Positions 25,823-33,595 of a stretch of DNA of 64,000 nt are shown one piece after another. Source of the DNA: JAWLHK01 sp041690355 [NCBI: bacterium]. Lineage in GTDB: Bacteria; J088; JAWLBW01. The stretch lies in NCBI GenBank assembly GCA_041690355.1, contig JAWLHK010000007.1:62001-126000 (forward strand), in the 5' to 3' direction. A program made the translations under genes and the position numbers. Below the pieces are notes generated by a model. The model was not told the DNA's origin. It did not search any database and saw only the letters and a list, made by a program, of their open reading frames with translations. Positions within the stretch are counted from its first letter, which is position 1; every line of letters starts with the position of its first letter.

Positions 25823-27087
25823 CCACCTTGCCTGCCATGACGTCTTCCCGGCGCAGGTTTCCGGATGGCGGGCGTACGGCCGGGCTGATGCAGGTCGAGG
25901 AGGCGGAACAGACTATCCGTGCGCACGTTTCCCCATTCGGTGAGGAAACCTGCGCCCTGGAAGAGGCCGTGGGGCGGACGCTCCGGGCGGATGTGCGGGC
26001 CGAGCGGGCGGGCCCGCCGTTCGACCGGGTAGCGATGGACGGTATCGCGTTCCGCTATGAGGAATGGGAGGCCGGCCGTCGCGTCTACCGGGTCCTCGGG
26101 ACGCAGGCGGCCGGCGCGGTCCCGCATCCGGTTCCCCAAGCGGATGCCTGCCTCGAAATCATGACCGGAGCCGCCCTGCCGCAGGGACTCGACACGGTGG
26201 TGCCCGTCGAGCAGATCCGTCTGGAAGACGGGATGGCCATGGTGCAGCCGGGCGTGACGGTCCTTCGCGGGCAGCACGTGCACCAGGCCGGCGCCGACTA
26301 TGGGGAAGGGGAGGTCCTTCTCCCGGCTGGCCGTCGTCTTGCACCCGCCGATATCGCCGTTGCCGCTTCGGCGGGCCGCGCGACGCTCTGCGTAAGCGTC
26401 CGTCCCCGGATCGCCGTGGTGTCGACCGGCGACGAACTGGTGGACCCCGGCCTGCCCATCCTTGGGCACCAGATTCGCCGGTCGAACCCCTACGGTATCG
26501 TCGCGGCGTTGCATGCCCGGGGCTTCTCTCACGCCCGGATCGTCCGGGTGCGCGATGCGGCCGCCGACCTGACCGACGCGCTTACCGATCTGCTGCAGCA
26601 GGTCGATGTGCTGATTCTCACGGGCGGCGTCTCGGCCGGCCGTTTCGACCATGTGCCCGATGTCCTGACGTCGCTGGGCGTGCATCCGCATGTGCAGGGG
26701 ATTTACCAGAAGCCGGGAAAGCCGCTCTGGTTCGGAACGGCGGCGACCGGCGTTCCGGTGTTCGGCCTGCCCGGCAATCCGGTCTCGACGCTGGTCTGTC
26801 TTTACCGCTATGTTCTTCCGGCGCTGCGGTTCGCGAGCGGAGAAGCGCCCACGGCGCCGCGGGTCCGGGTCGCCGATCCGCTCCCGGCCTTCCGCCGGGA
26901 ATTCACCGGATTTCAGGCGGTCAACCTCGTGCCCGAAGCCCCGGGAACCGTGCGTCTCGCGCCCGGCAACGGCTCCGGCGACGATGCGTCTCTCGCCGGT
27001 ACGGATGGCTTTGTGGAAATTCGCCCGGAAGACGCCGGCGCGCCGGCCGGCGCCCTGGTCCCCTTCTATCCGTGGAGGATGCCGTGA
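25819..27087 (+). CDS. moeA: Molybdopterin molybdenumtransferase
   Basis: Inserts molybdate into adenylated molybdopterin. The 422-residue protein shows PFDRVAMDGIAFRYEEW, ALPQGLDTVVPVEQ, VSTGDELV, ILTGGVSAGRFDHV and FGLPGNPVSTLV, all typical of MoeA. The N-terminal 24 residues before MQVEEAEQ are an extension, and a later ATG (residue 24) is possible. The start at 25819 overlaps the nasA stop. The end overlaps moaA through GTGA. Co-expression with nasA ties cofactor supply to nitrate reductase demand. Confidence 0.93.
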   Translation: MTTLPAMTSSRRRFPDGGRTAGLMQVEEAEQTIRAHVSPFGEETCALEEAVGRTLRADVRAERAGPPFDRVAMDGIAFRYEEWEAGRRVYRVLGTQAAGAVPHPVPQADACLEIMTGAALPQGLDTVVPVEQIRLEDGMAMVQPGVTVLRGQHVHQAGADYGEGEVLLPAGRRLAPADIAVAASAGRATLCVSVRPRIAVVSTGDELVDPGLPILGHQIRRSNPYGIVAALHARGFSHARIVRVRDAAADLTDALTDLLQQVDVLILTGGVSAGRFDHVPDVLTSLGVHPHVQGIYQKPGKPLWFGTAATGVPVFGLPGNPVSTLVCLYRYVLPALRFASGEAPTAPRVRVADPLPAFRREFTGFQAVNLVPEAPGTVRLAPGNGSGDDASLAGTDGFVEIRPEDAGAPAGALVPFYPWRMP

Positions 27088-28025
27088 CGCGACTCAGCGA
27101 TCCGGTTGGCCGCACGATCCGGAAACTCCGGCTTCAACTCCTCGACGCCTGCAACCAGCGTTGTTTCTACTGCATGCCCGACAAGGTAAGCTTCTTGCCG
27201 CGGCAGGCCCTGCTCGACGCCGCCGAAATCGCACGCATCGCGGCGGTCCTGCACGAGCAGGGCGTGACCCGGCTCCGGCTGACCGGCGGCGAACCGACGC
27301 TGCGGATCGACTTCGATGACGTGGTGACGCGGCTGGCCGCAATTCCGTTCGAACGCAAGGGGATGACGACCAATGCCCTGCGCCTTTCAGCAAAGCTGCC
27401 GCTTCTGCGGCGACTCGACTACCGGTTTCTGAACATCAGCGTCGACTCGCTGCGCGCCGACCGCTACGCGAGAATTACCCGGGTTGACGCACTTCCGGTC
27501 GTCCTTCGTGCCCTCCGGGAGGCGCGAGACGCGGGTTTCGTCGTCAAGGTCAACACCGTCGTCTGCCGCGGCGTGAACGACGACGAGCTTGCCGATTTTG
27601 CCGCCTTCGCGGCGGCCGAAGCCATTCCCGTTCGTTTTCTCGAATTGCTGAAGATCGGCCCCGGCGCCCATCTTCACCCCACCCACTTCATGCCGGCCAG
27701 CGAGATGCGGACCCGTCTCGCCTCGGTCGTATCGCTCGAGCGTGAACTGGGGGCTTTCGACGAAACGTCGCAAAACTACCGGACCGGGGCCGGCGGGCGG
27801 GTCGGCTTCATCGCTTCGGAGTCAGAACCGTTCTGCGGCAATTGTTCGCGCCTGCGTCTGACGGCCACGGGCACGCTGCGCGCGTGCCTCATGTCCGAAG
27901 CGGGAACCAATCTGCGGGGCCTGAGCGCCGATGATATCCGCGCGGCGCTTCCCGGCGTGCTCGCCAGAAAGCCGACCGGCCGCATCGAGCGTATCGAACA
28001 ACCCATGCACCAGATCGGCGGCTGA
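27084..28025 (+). CDS. moaA: GTP 3',8-cyclase (radical SAM)
   Basis: The first step of molybdopterin synthesis, rearranging GTP with MoaC. The 313-residue radical-SAM enzyme has the CNQRCFYC cluster motif (Cys 23, 27 and 30), [11 protein letters not shown], and the C-terminal second cluster ([20 protein letters not shown]). The family's terminal Gly-Gly is present (QIGG). The GTG at 27084 overlaps the moeA stop and follows GGAGG by six bases. Confidence 0.95.
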   Translation: MTRLSDPVGRTIRKLRLQLLDACNQRCFYCMPDKVSFLPRQALLDAAEIARIAAVLHEQGVTRLRLTGGEPTLRIDFDDVVTRLAAIPFERKGMTTNALRLSAKLPLLRRLDYRFLNISVDSLRADRYARITRVDALPVVLRALREARDAGFVVKVNTVVCRGVNDDELADFAAFAAAEAIPVRFLELLKIGPGAHLHPTHFMPASEMRTRLASVVSLERELGAFDETSQNYRTGAGGRVGFIASESEPFCGNCSRLRLTATGTLRACLMSEAGTNLRGLSADDIRAALPGVLARKPTGRIERIEQPMHQIGG

Positions 28026-28048
28026 GCGGCGCCGGAAGGAGACTCATC

Positions 28049-28507
28049 GTGCTCACCCACTTGACACCCGAAGGACAGCCGCGCATGGTCGACGTCGGCG
28101 AGAAGCCCGCGACCTGGCGCGTCGCCGTAGCCGAGGCGACGGTCCGCCTGCCCGCGGAGGTTCGCGCTCTCTTTGCGGGAAGCGAACTGCACCTGGCCAA
28201 GGGGCCCGTGCTGCAGACCGCCGTCCTGGCGGGAACCATGGCGGTCAAGCAGACGCCGATGCTCATCCCCCTGTGCCACCCCATTCCCCTCGACCGGTGC
28301 CGGTTTGAAACGACGGTCACCGACGAAGGCGTGTGCATCCGCTGCGAGGTCGGCGCCCGCCACCGTACGGGGGTCGAGATGGAGGCGCTTACGGGGGCGA
28401 GCGTGGCGGCGCTGACGATCTACGACATGTGCAAGGCGGTCTCCCACGCGATGACCATCGAGGGGGTCCGGCTCGTGAGCAAACGAGGGGGGAAACGGGA
28501 TGTCTGA
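28049..28507 (+). CDS. moaC: Cyclic pyranopterin monophosphate synthase
   Basis: Completes cyclic pyranopterin formation from the MoaA product. The 152 residues include [32 protein letters not shown] and [20 protein letters not shown], with conserved Lys, His and Asp. A GTG start at 28049 follows GGAAGGAG. It overlaps the mobBA start by eight bases. Confidence 0.95.
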   Translation: MLTHLTPEGQPRMVDVGEKPATWRVAVAEATVRLPAEVRALFAGSELHLAKGPVLQTAVLAGTMAVKQTPMLIPLCHPIPLDRCRFETTVTDEGVCIRCEVGARHRTGVEMEALTGASVAALTIYDMCKAVSHAMTIEGVRLVSKRGGKRDV

Positions 28508-29621
28508 GCATACGCGTCCGGCTCCGCCGCTCTTTCACCCGTTCGAACTGGCCTTCTGCGGTCCCTCGGGCGCGGGCAAGACCACGCTGATCACGAAGCT
28601 GCTGAACCGTTTCGGGGAACACGACCGGGTCGGCTACGTCAAGCACGACGCGCATCGCTTCGCCATGGACGTGCCGGGCAAGGACACCTGCCGGGCGCGG
28701 GAAGCCGGGGCGGCCGTCATTCACATTGCCGATCCGCGCCATCATGCGGCGATTGCCGACGGCGCGGCCGGTCTTTCGTACCGGCGTTCGCTCTTCGAGG
28801 ACTGCGACTTCGTCCTCCTCGAAGGCTACAAGGCGCTCCCCATCCCCAAGATTTTCGTGTGCCATGCTGCCTCGACCGGTTTGCCGGAGGGGCCCGTCCT
28901 CGCCACGGTGGGGCCCGATGAGCGCGCCCCGTTCGACGCCGGCGGCCTGCCGCATTTTCAACGGGACGATGTGGAGGCGATTGCCCGCTTCGTGCAACGC
29001 GCGCTTCGGGAGCGTGCGCCGTCGCGCGTCTATGGCCTCGTGCTCGGCGGAGGCCGCAGCCGCCGCATGGGCCGGGATAAGATCGAGCTGGAGTACCACG
29101 GCCGCAGTCAGGCTGCCCACGTGGGCTCGTTGCTCGAGACGGTCTGCGAACGCGTCTTCGTCTCCCTGCGCGCCGACCAGATGCTTCCCGCCGGGATCGC
29201 ACCATCGGCCCGTCTGGATGATCGCTTCGTTGACATGGGGCCCCTGGGTGGAATTCTGACGGCCCTGTACCACGATCGGGAAGCGGCCTGGCTGGTGGCG
29301 GCCTGCGATCTGCCACTTCTCACCGGAGACCTGTTGCGCCACCTCGTCGCAGAACGGACTCCGACGCGCATGGCCACAGCGTTCCGCAGTCGCAGCGACG
29401 GGCGGGTCGAACCGCTCTGCGCGGTATACGAGCCCCGCAGCCGCTCCCGGCTGCTGGCGGGACTGGCCGACGGTCACCTCTGTCCCCGCCGGCTGCTCGA
29501 GACCGCTCCAATCCGCCTGCTCCACGCCCGGCATGACGACGGACTTCTGAACGTGAACGAACCGGCCGAGCGCCACGCCGTGCTGGCGCGTCTCGGTCAG
29601 GAGGAACCGGCATGGACCTGA
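28500..29621 (+). CDS. mobBA: MobB-MobA fusion, molybdopterin-guanine dinucleotide synthesis
   Basis: A 373-residue fusion. Residues 1 to about 165 are MobB-like, a GTPase with P-loop [17 protein letters not shown] and [18 protein letters not shown]. Residues from about 170 are MobA-like, the guanylyltransferase signature [18 protein letters not shown] and [12 protein letters not shown], then [14 protein letters not shown]. MobA adds GMP to molybdopterin, making the bis-MGD form required by NasA. The usual Ala in LAGG is Gly here. Fusions in this order occur elsewhere. It overlaps moaC and moaD. Confidence 0.92.
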   Translation: MSEHTRPAPPLFHPFELAFCGPSGAGKTTLITKLLNRFGEHDRVGYVKHDAHRFAMDVPGKDTCRAREAGAAVIHIADPRHHAAIADGAAGLSYRRSLFEDCDFVLLEGYKALPIPKIFVCHAASTGLPEGPVLATVGPDERAPFDAGGLPHFQRDDVEAIARFVQRALRERAPSRVYGLVLGGGRSRRMGRDKIELEYHGRSQAAHVGSLLETVCERVFVSLRADQMLPAGIAPSARLDDRFVDMGPLGGILTALYHDREAAWLVAACDLPLLTGDLLRHLVAERTPTRMATAFRSRSDGRVEPLCAVYEPRSRSRLLAGLADGHLCPRRLLETAPIRLLHARHDDGLLNVNEPAERHAVLARLGQEEPAWT

Positions 29622-29902
29622 GTGCTGACAAGCAGACCGTCGACGGTGCAGACGGAGCCCTCATCGAGGTGTGCGTAGAGTACGTCGCGGTGCTGAAAGA
29701 GCAGCGAGGCGCCGACGAAGAAACCCTCTGCACCGCCGCAGCAACCCCCGCGGAACTCTATGCGGAATTGACTGCCCGCCATGGATTCACGCTCCGGCCC
29801 GAGCGCATGCGCGTCGCGGTCAACGCCTGCTTCGTTCCCTGGCACGTCAGTCTGCGCCCCAACGATCGGGTGGTCTTCGTTCCCCCTGTATCCGGAGGAT
29901 GA
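29612..29902 (+). CDS. moaD: Molybdopterin synthase small subunit
   Basis: A ubiquitin-like sulfur carrier of 96 residues. It ends in the required Gly-Gly (VVFVPPVSGG), which is thiocarboxylated to donate sulfur. The first 17 residues precede the usual beta-grasp start (IEVCVEYVAVLKEQRG). It overlaps mobBA by ten bases and ends one base before the moaE ATG. Confidence 0.9.
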   Translation: MDLSADKQTVDGADGALIEVCVEYVAVLKEQRGADEETLCTAAATPAELYAELTARHGFTLRPERMRVAVNACFVPWHVSLRPNDRVVFVPPVSGG

Positions 29903-29903
29903 G

Positions 29904-30344
29904 ATGTTCCGGTTTGAGATCTCCGATCGTCCCCTGGAGCCGGCGGCTCTCGAGGCCCGCCTGCACCGCCCCGACGTCGGCGGCATCGTGAGCTTCGTCG
30001 GACGCGTGCGCAATCACCATCAGGGCCGCGCCGTGCGGGAACTGACCTATGAGTGCCATCGTGTCCTGGCTCAGGTCGAGGCGCAGCGGATCCTGTTCGA
30101 TGCCGCGGGGCGCTTTCCGGTGCTCGCGGCGGGCTGCGTCCACCGCATTGGGACACTTCCAGTAGGCGAGGCCGCCATCTGGGTCGGCGCCGCCGCGGCG
30201 CACCGGGCCGAGGCGTTCCAGGCCTGTTCGTTTCTGATCGAGGAACTGAAGGCCTGGCTGCCGGTGTGGAAAAAAGAAACCTATGTCGACGGCACCAGTG
30301 CGTGGATCAACTGCGCCGCCTGCGCACCCGTGGGCACCGGATGA
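29904..30344 (+). CDS. moaE: Molybdopterin synthase large subunit
   Basis: The catalytic subunit joining sulfur to precursor Z. The 146 residues include GGIVSFVGRVRNHHQGRAV, LTYECHRVLAQ, VHRIGTLPVGEAAIWVG and FLIEELKAWLPVWKKETY, with the catalytic lysines in the KK pair. GGAGGATGAG precedes the ATG. It overlaps the permease gene by ATGA. Confidence 0.95.
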   Translation: MFRFEISDRPLEPAALEARLHRPDVGGIVSFVGRVRNHHQGRAVRELTYECHRVLAQVEAQRILFDAAGRFPVLAAGCVHRIGTLPVGEAAIWVGAAAAHRAEAFQACSFLIEELKAWLPVWKKETYVDGTSAWINCAACAPVGTG

Positions 30345-31108
30345 CGGCAGAGTCTGCCATGCTCGTTCCGCTGCTGCTTGTCGCGGCTTTCGTGTATGGC
30401 TCTGCCGGTTTCGGCGGCGGGACGGCCTATGTGGCCCTGTTTGCGCTGTTCGCGCTTCCGCAGGCGGTGTCGGCGCCGCTGGCCCTCGTCCTCAACATCC
30501 TCGTCGCGGGCGTGACCGCCTTCCGCACGCGACACGCGCTGCGCGCCGGACTGCTGGTTCCGCTCCTGGCGGGTTCGGTTCCCGGCGCCGCGCTGGGGGG
30601 GATGTCGGCGCTCGAGCCGACGCTTTTTCACGTCGGCACCGCGCTGGCCTTCGGGGTCGCGGCGATACTGCTCGTACATGATTCCCCCCATGCCGGGCCC
30701 TTGCCGGCTCGCCTGCTTACCCGACGCACCGGCTGGCTTCTCGGCCCCCCGATCGGCAGCATGATCGGAGCTCTGGCGGGACTGATCGGCATCGGCGGCG
30801 GTATATTCCTGGGACCGCTCCTTCATTTCAGCGGGCGCGTGCCGGGTCCGGCGATCCCGGCTCTGACGAGTTCATTCATCGTCGCGAATTCTGCTTGCGG
30901 CCTGCTGGCGCGCGGGGCAACGCTCGGTCTTGCACCTGCGACCCCATGGCTGCCCGTCATTCCCCTCGTCGCCGCAGCCGGGTTTCTGGGAAGCCGTGCA
31001 GGTAACCTGAATGTTCCCGTTCAGACGCTGCGCAAGCTGACCGCGGCGATTCTCACGGCCGCCGGGGTAAGACTGTTGTGGATGGCCGGCAGCGCATGGG
31101 CGGCATGA
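30341..31108 (+). CDS. TauE/SafE family membrane permease
   Basis: A 255-residue inner-membrane protein with about eight hydrophobic segments. Its two Gly-rich half-repeats (VYGSAGFGGGTAYVALFAL and AGLIGIGGGIFLGPLL) are diagnostic of TauE/SafE anion permeases. It is coupled to moaE by ATGA and ends the nasA operon. Family members move sulfonates, sulfite or other organic anions. Here a role in oxyanion flux linked to nitrate assimilation or molybdenum is inferred from position only. A hairpin without T tract (31164-31180) lies downstream. Confidence 0.85.
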   Translation: MTAESAMLVPLLLVAAFVYGSAGFGGGTAYVALFALFALPQAVSAPLALVLNILVAGVTAFRTRHALRAGLLVPLLAGSVPGAALGGMSALEPTLFHVGTALAFGVAAILLVHDSPHAGPLPARLLTRRTGWLLGPPIGSMIGALAGLIGIGGGIFLGPLLHFSGRVPGPAIPALTSSFIVANSACGLLARGATLGLAPATPWLPVIPLVAAAGFLGSRAGNLNVPVQTLRKLTAAILTAAGVRLLWMAGSAWAA

Positions 31109-31248
31109 TAAGTAGATGCGGCGCAATGCAAAGGCACATGCCCCCTGCGCCAGCTGGCGACTCGGCAGGCAAAAACTGCCCACGCCTTGTGCAGCGGCGT
31201 CCCCGGCACCGGCAGAACAGCGTTGCCCGCCCCGGCGGTCATCATGAA
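31109..31248 (+). other. Intergenic region before nasT
   Basis: About 140 nt without a gene. It holds one hairpin (GGCAG/CTGCC, seven-base loop rich in A, 31164-31180). No ANTAR-type hexaloop hairpin with a convincing stem was found here, in contrast with the nasA and narK leaders. Confidence 0.4.
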
Positions 31249-31264
31249 TGGCACTCGAATTGCA
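31249..31264 (+). promoter_or_regulatory. Candidate sigma54 promoter for nasT-nasS
   Basis: TGGCACTCGAATTGCA fits the -24/-12 consensus apart from one base. It lies only 14 bases before the chosen ATG, so the message would begin about three bases from the start codon. Either the transcript is nearly leaderless or the true promoter is elsewhere. Confidence 0.5.
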
Positions 31265-31277
31265 GAGGGTGTTCCCG

Positions 31278-31874
31278 ATGAATCGACGGCCTCTCCAGAT
31301 TCTCGTGGTCGACGATGATGCAGCCCGTGCGCACCAGCTCTGCCAGGCGCTGCAGAAAGCGGGCTACCACGTACTCAGACCTGCCGTGTCGACGCAGGAT
31401 CTGGTCGCCCTGGTGGATCAACACGAGCCCGACGTGGTGCTGCTCGACGTGGAGTCTCCGGGCCGCGACACGCTGGAGCAGATCGCCCACATCACGCGGT
31501 ATCGGCCCCGCGCCATCGCCCTGTTCTCGCCCGACGGAAGTCCGGATCGCATCCGCGCAGCCTTTGAAGCGGGCGTCTCTGTCTACAGCGCCGAAGGGCT
31601 GCCCCCCTCCCGGGTCCATGCGGCCGTCGAAATTGCCGTGGCCCAGTTCGAACGATGGCAGTGCCTCCGTGAAGAGCTGGCGGCGGCAAAACAGAGCCTG
31701 GCCGATCGGACATCGCTTGACAACGCCAAACGTTTTCTCATGGAACACCGGCAGTGTGGCGAGCCCGAAGCTCACCAGCTGCTGCAGAAGCTCGCCATGG
31801 ATCGCCGCAAGAAGCTGATCGAGGCTGCGCACGACGTGCTTGCGATGGCCGATATCTTAAAGGGTAAGTCATGA
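31278..31874 (+). CDS. nasT: ANTAR-domain response regulator, nitrate antiterminator
   Basis: A 198-residue RNA-binding regulator. A receiver-like domain (about 1-125; LQILVVDDDAARAHQL, VVLLDVESPG) precedes an ANTAR helical bundle at the C-terminus (RTSLDNAKRFLMEHRQCGE, LLQKLAMDRRKKLIEAAHDVL). NasT proteins bind two-hexaloop leader RNAs and prevent termination when released by NasS. The ATG at 31278 has GAGGG upstream; an ATG at 31248 is less likely. It is coupled to nasS by ATGA. Candidate target RNAs are at 23036 and 37532. Confidence 0.9.
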   Translation: MNRRPLQILVVDDDAARAHQLCQALQKAGYHVLRPAVSTQDLVALVDQHEPDVVLLDVESPGRDTLEQIAHITRYRPRAIALFSPDGSPDRIRAAFEAGVSVYSAEGLPPSRVHAAVEIAVAQFERWQCLREELAAAKQSLADRTSLDNAKRFLMEHRQCGEPEAHQLLQKLAMDRRKKLIEAAHDVLAMADILKGKS

Positions 31875-33214
31875 AGCGTACTCTTCTCAGCCGGTTGCGC
31901 AGAATACGGGTCCCGCTTCGCGGGCGCCGACTCGAGACCCGCGAGCTCCGCCTCGGGTTCGTGGCCCTGACCGACAGCGCCGTTCTGTTCGCTGCTCGTG
32001 AACAGGGCTATTTTGCGCGCCACGGCCTGCGGGTCCACCTTTCGCGGGAAGCCTCATGGGCGAACGTGCGTGACAAGGTATCGGCCGGCATGCTCGACGG
32101 CGCGCAGATGCTCGCGCCCATGCCGCTGGCGGCCACCCTCGGCATTGGAGCCGCGGCGCGACCGATGATCACCGCCCTGACACTCGATCTGAACGGCAAC
32201 GGCATCACCGTGCGCCGCAATCTGTACGAAGAAATGCGACGCTTCGGCGCCGGCGACGGGTACGCACCGGCGGCTGCGGGACCCGCACTGGCGGCCCTTG
32301 TCGAGGCTCGCGCACGGCAAGGCATGCCGCCCCTGACGTTCGCGATGGTGGCGCCCTTTTCGACCCATGCCTACCAGCTCCGCTACTGGCTGGCCATGGC
32401 AGGGCTGGATCCGGACCGGGACTTGCGGATCATCGTCCTGCCGCCGAGCGCCATGGTCGAAAACCTGGAGGCCGGCCTCATCGACGGCTTCTGCGTCGGT
32501 GAACCCTGGAACACCCTTGCGGTCCGGCGAGGCGTGGGGCGGCTGCTTCTCTCGTCTTCAGACCTGTGGAGGAACGCACAGGAAAAAGTCCTCGGCGTGA
32601 CGCGCGAATGGGCCCTGACGCACCCACGCACCCATCAGGCTTTGCTCCGGGCGCTGCTCGAAGCAAGCGCATGGTCGGATGACCCCCGAAATCGCCCCGC
32701 GCTTGCCCGTATGGTAGCCGATCGGTCGTGCGTGGACCTGCCGTACGACGTCGCGGAAGCCAGCCTGACGAACCGGTTGTACTTCGATGCCGAGGCGGCC
32801 CCGATCTCCCATCCTGATCTGCACGCGTTCTACCGGTATGCGGCTGCTCAACCGTGGATTTCACATGGCATGTGGTACCTGACGCAGATCCTGCGTTGGG
32901 GCCAGCTCGACCGGCCGGTCGATCTGCGCGCGGCCGTCGAGGAGGTCTACCGTCCCGACCTGTACCGGGAGGCCGCCCGAGCGCTCGGCCTCTCTATCCC
33001 CGACAGGAATGAGAAAGTAGAAGGCATCCACGAGGCTCCGTATACGGTAGCGGGGAGCCGGGGGCCGGTTATCCTGGGGGCGGATCGATTTCTGGACGGC
33101 CGGATCTTCGATCCCGCCGACCCGGTCGGCTACCTCGAGCGGCTGCCAGGCAACCGGTTACGGGTTGATTTCGCAGCGCTCCGTGCTGCGAACGGTACGA
33201 TAGCGACGTTGTGA
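31871..33214 (+). CDS. nasS: Nitrate-sensing NrtA/NasS-like protein
   Basis: A 447-residue periplasmic-binding-protein fold of the NrtA/CmpA class, without a signal peptide or lipobox (basic start MKRTLLSRLRRIRVPLRG), so cytoplasmic. Landmarks are LRLGFVALTDSAVLFAARE, DGAQMLAPMPLAATLGIG, LDLNGNGITVR, GLIDGFCVGEPWNT and ISHGMWYLTQILRWGQ. This form, linked to an ANTAR gene, is NasS, which holds NasT until nitrate or nitrite binds. Overlap with nasT supports stoichiometric synthesis. It converges on nirD with a 51-nt gap. Confidence 0.9.
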   Translation: MKRTLLSRLRRIRVPLRGRRLETRELRLGFVALTDSAVLFAAREQGYFARHGLRVHLSREASWANVRDKVSAGMLDGAQMLAPMPLAATLGIGAAARPMITALTLDLNGNGITVRRNLYEEMRRFGAGDGYAPAAAGPALAALVEARARQGMPPLTFAMVAPFSTHAYQLRYWLAMAGLDPDRDLRIIVLPPSAMVENLEAGLIDGFCVGEPWNTLAVRRGVGRLLLSSSDLWRNAQEKVLGVTREWALTHPRTHQALLRALLEASAWSDDPRNRPALARMVADRSCVDLPYDVAEASLTNRLYFDAEAAPISHPDLHAFYRYAAAQPWISHGMWYLTQILRWGQLDRPVDLRAAVEEVYRPDLYREAARALGLSIPDRNEKVEGIHEAPYTVAGSRGPVILGADRFLDGRIFDPADPVGYLERLPGNRLRVDFAALRAANGTIATL

Positions 33215-33265
33215 CGAAACATGGGCCCGAGCCGGGAGCCTGCCGACCGGCCCCCCCCGACACCC

Positions 33266-33595
33266 TCACACTCTGATCCAGATGCCGTCTCCCTTCACCC
33301 GGACCGGATAAAGCGTAACGGCTTCGACGTCACCGGCGGAACAGGCGCCTGTCTCCAGCGAAAAGGTACGCTTGTGAAAGGGGCATGCCACGTAGGGGCT
33401 GCCATCGCGCTCTCCGAGAAGCCCCCGCGACAAGGCGTCTTCCTTCCAGTGGGGGCACCGGTTCTGACTGGCGTACCAGCGCCCGAGCCGCGCAAAATGA
33501 AAGACCGCAATCTGGCGTCCCGCCACATAGACGCAGGCGCCGCCGTCGCGCGGCACGTCTTCAACCCCGCAGACGCGAATCCATGTTTCAGACAT
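33266..33595 (-). CDS. nirD: Nitrite reductase small subunit, Rieske type
   Basis: A 109-residue NirD with a Rieske-type [2Fe-2S] site: Cys-x-His in NRCPHWKEDALSRGLLG and Cys-x2-His in VACPFHKRTFSL. It pairs with NirB in the NADH-dependent reduction of nitrite to ammonium. It overlaps the 3' end of nirB by eight bases and is the last gene of the narK-nirB-nirD unit. Confidence 0.93.
   Translation of the reverse strand: MSETWIRVCGVEDVPRDGGACVYVAGRQIAVFHFARLGRWYASQNRCPHWKEDALSRGLLGERDGSPYVACPFHKRTFSLETGACSAGDVEAVTLYPVRVKGDGIWIRV

Noticed and set aside
31164-31180. Hairpin before nasT as a third ANTAR site
   Set aside because: The loop has seven bases without the A1/G4 pattern and there is no second hairpin or terminator.
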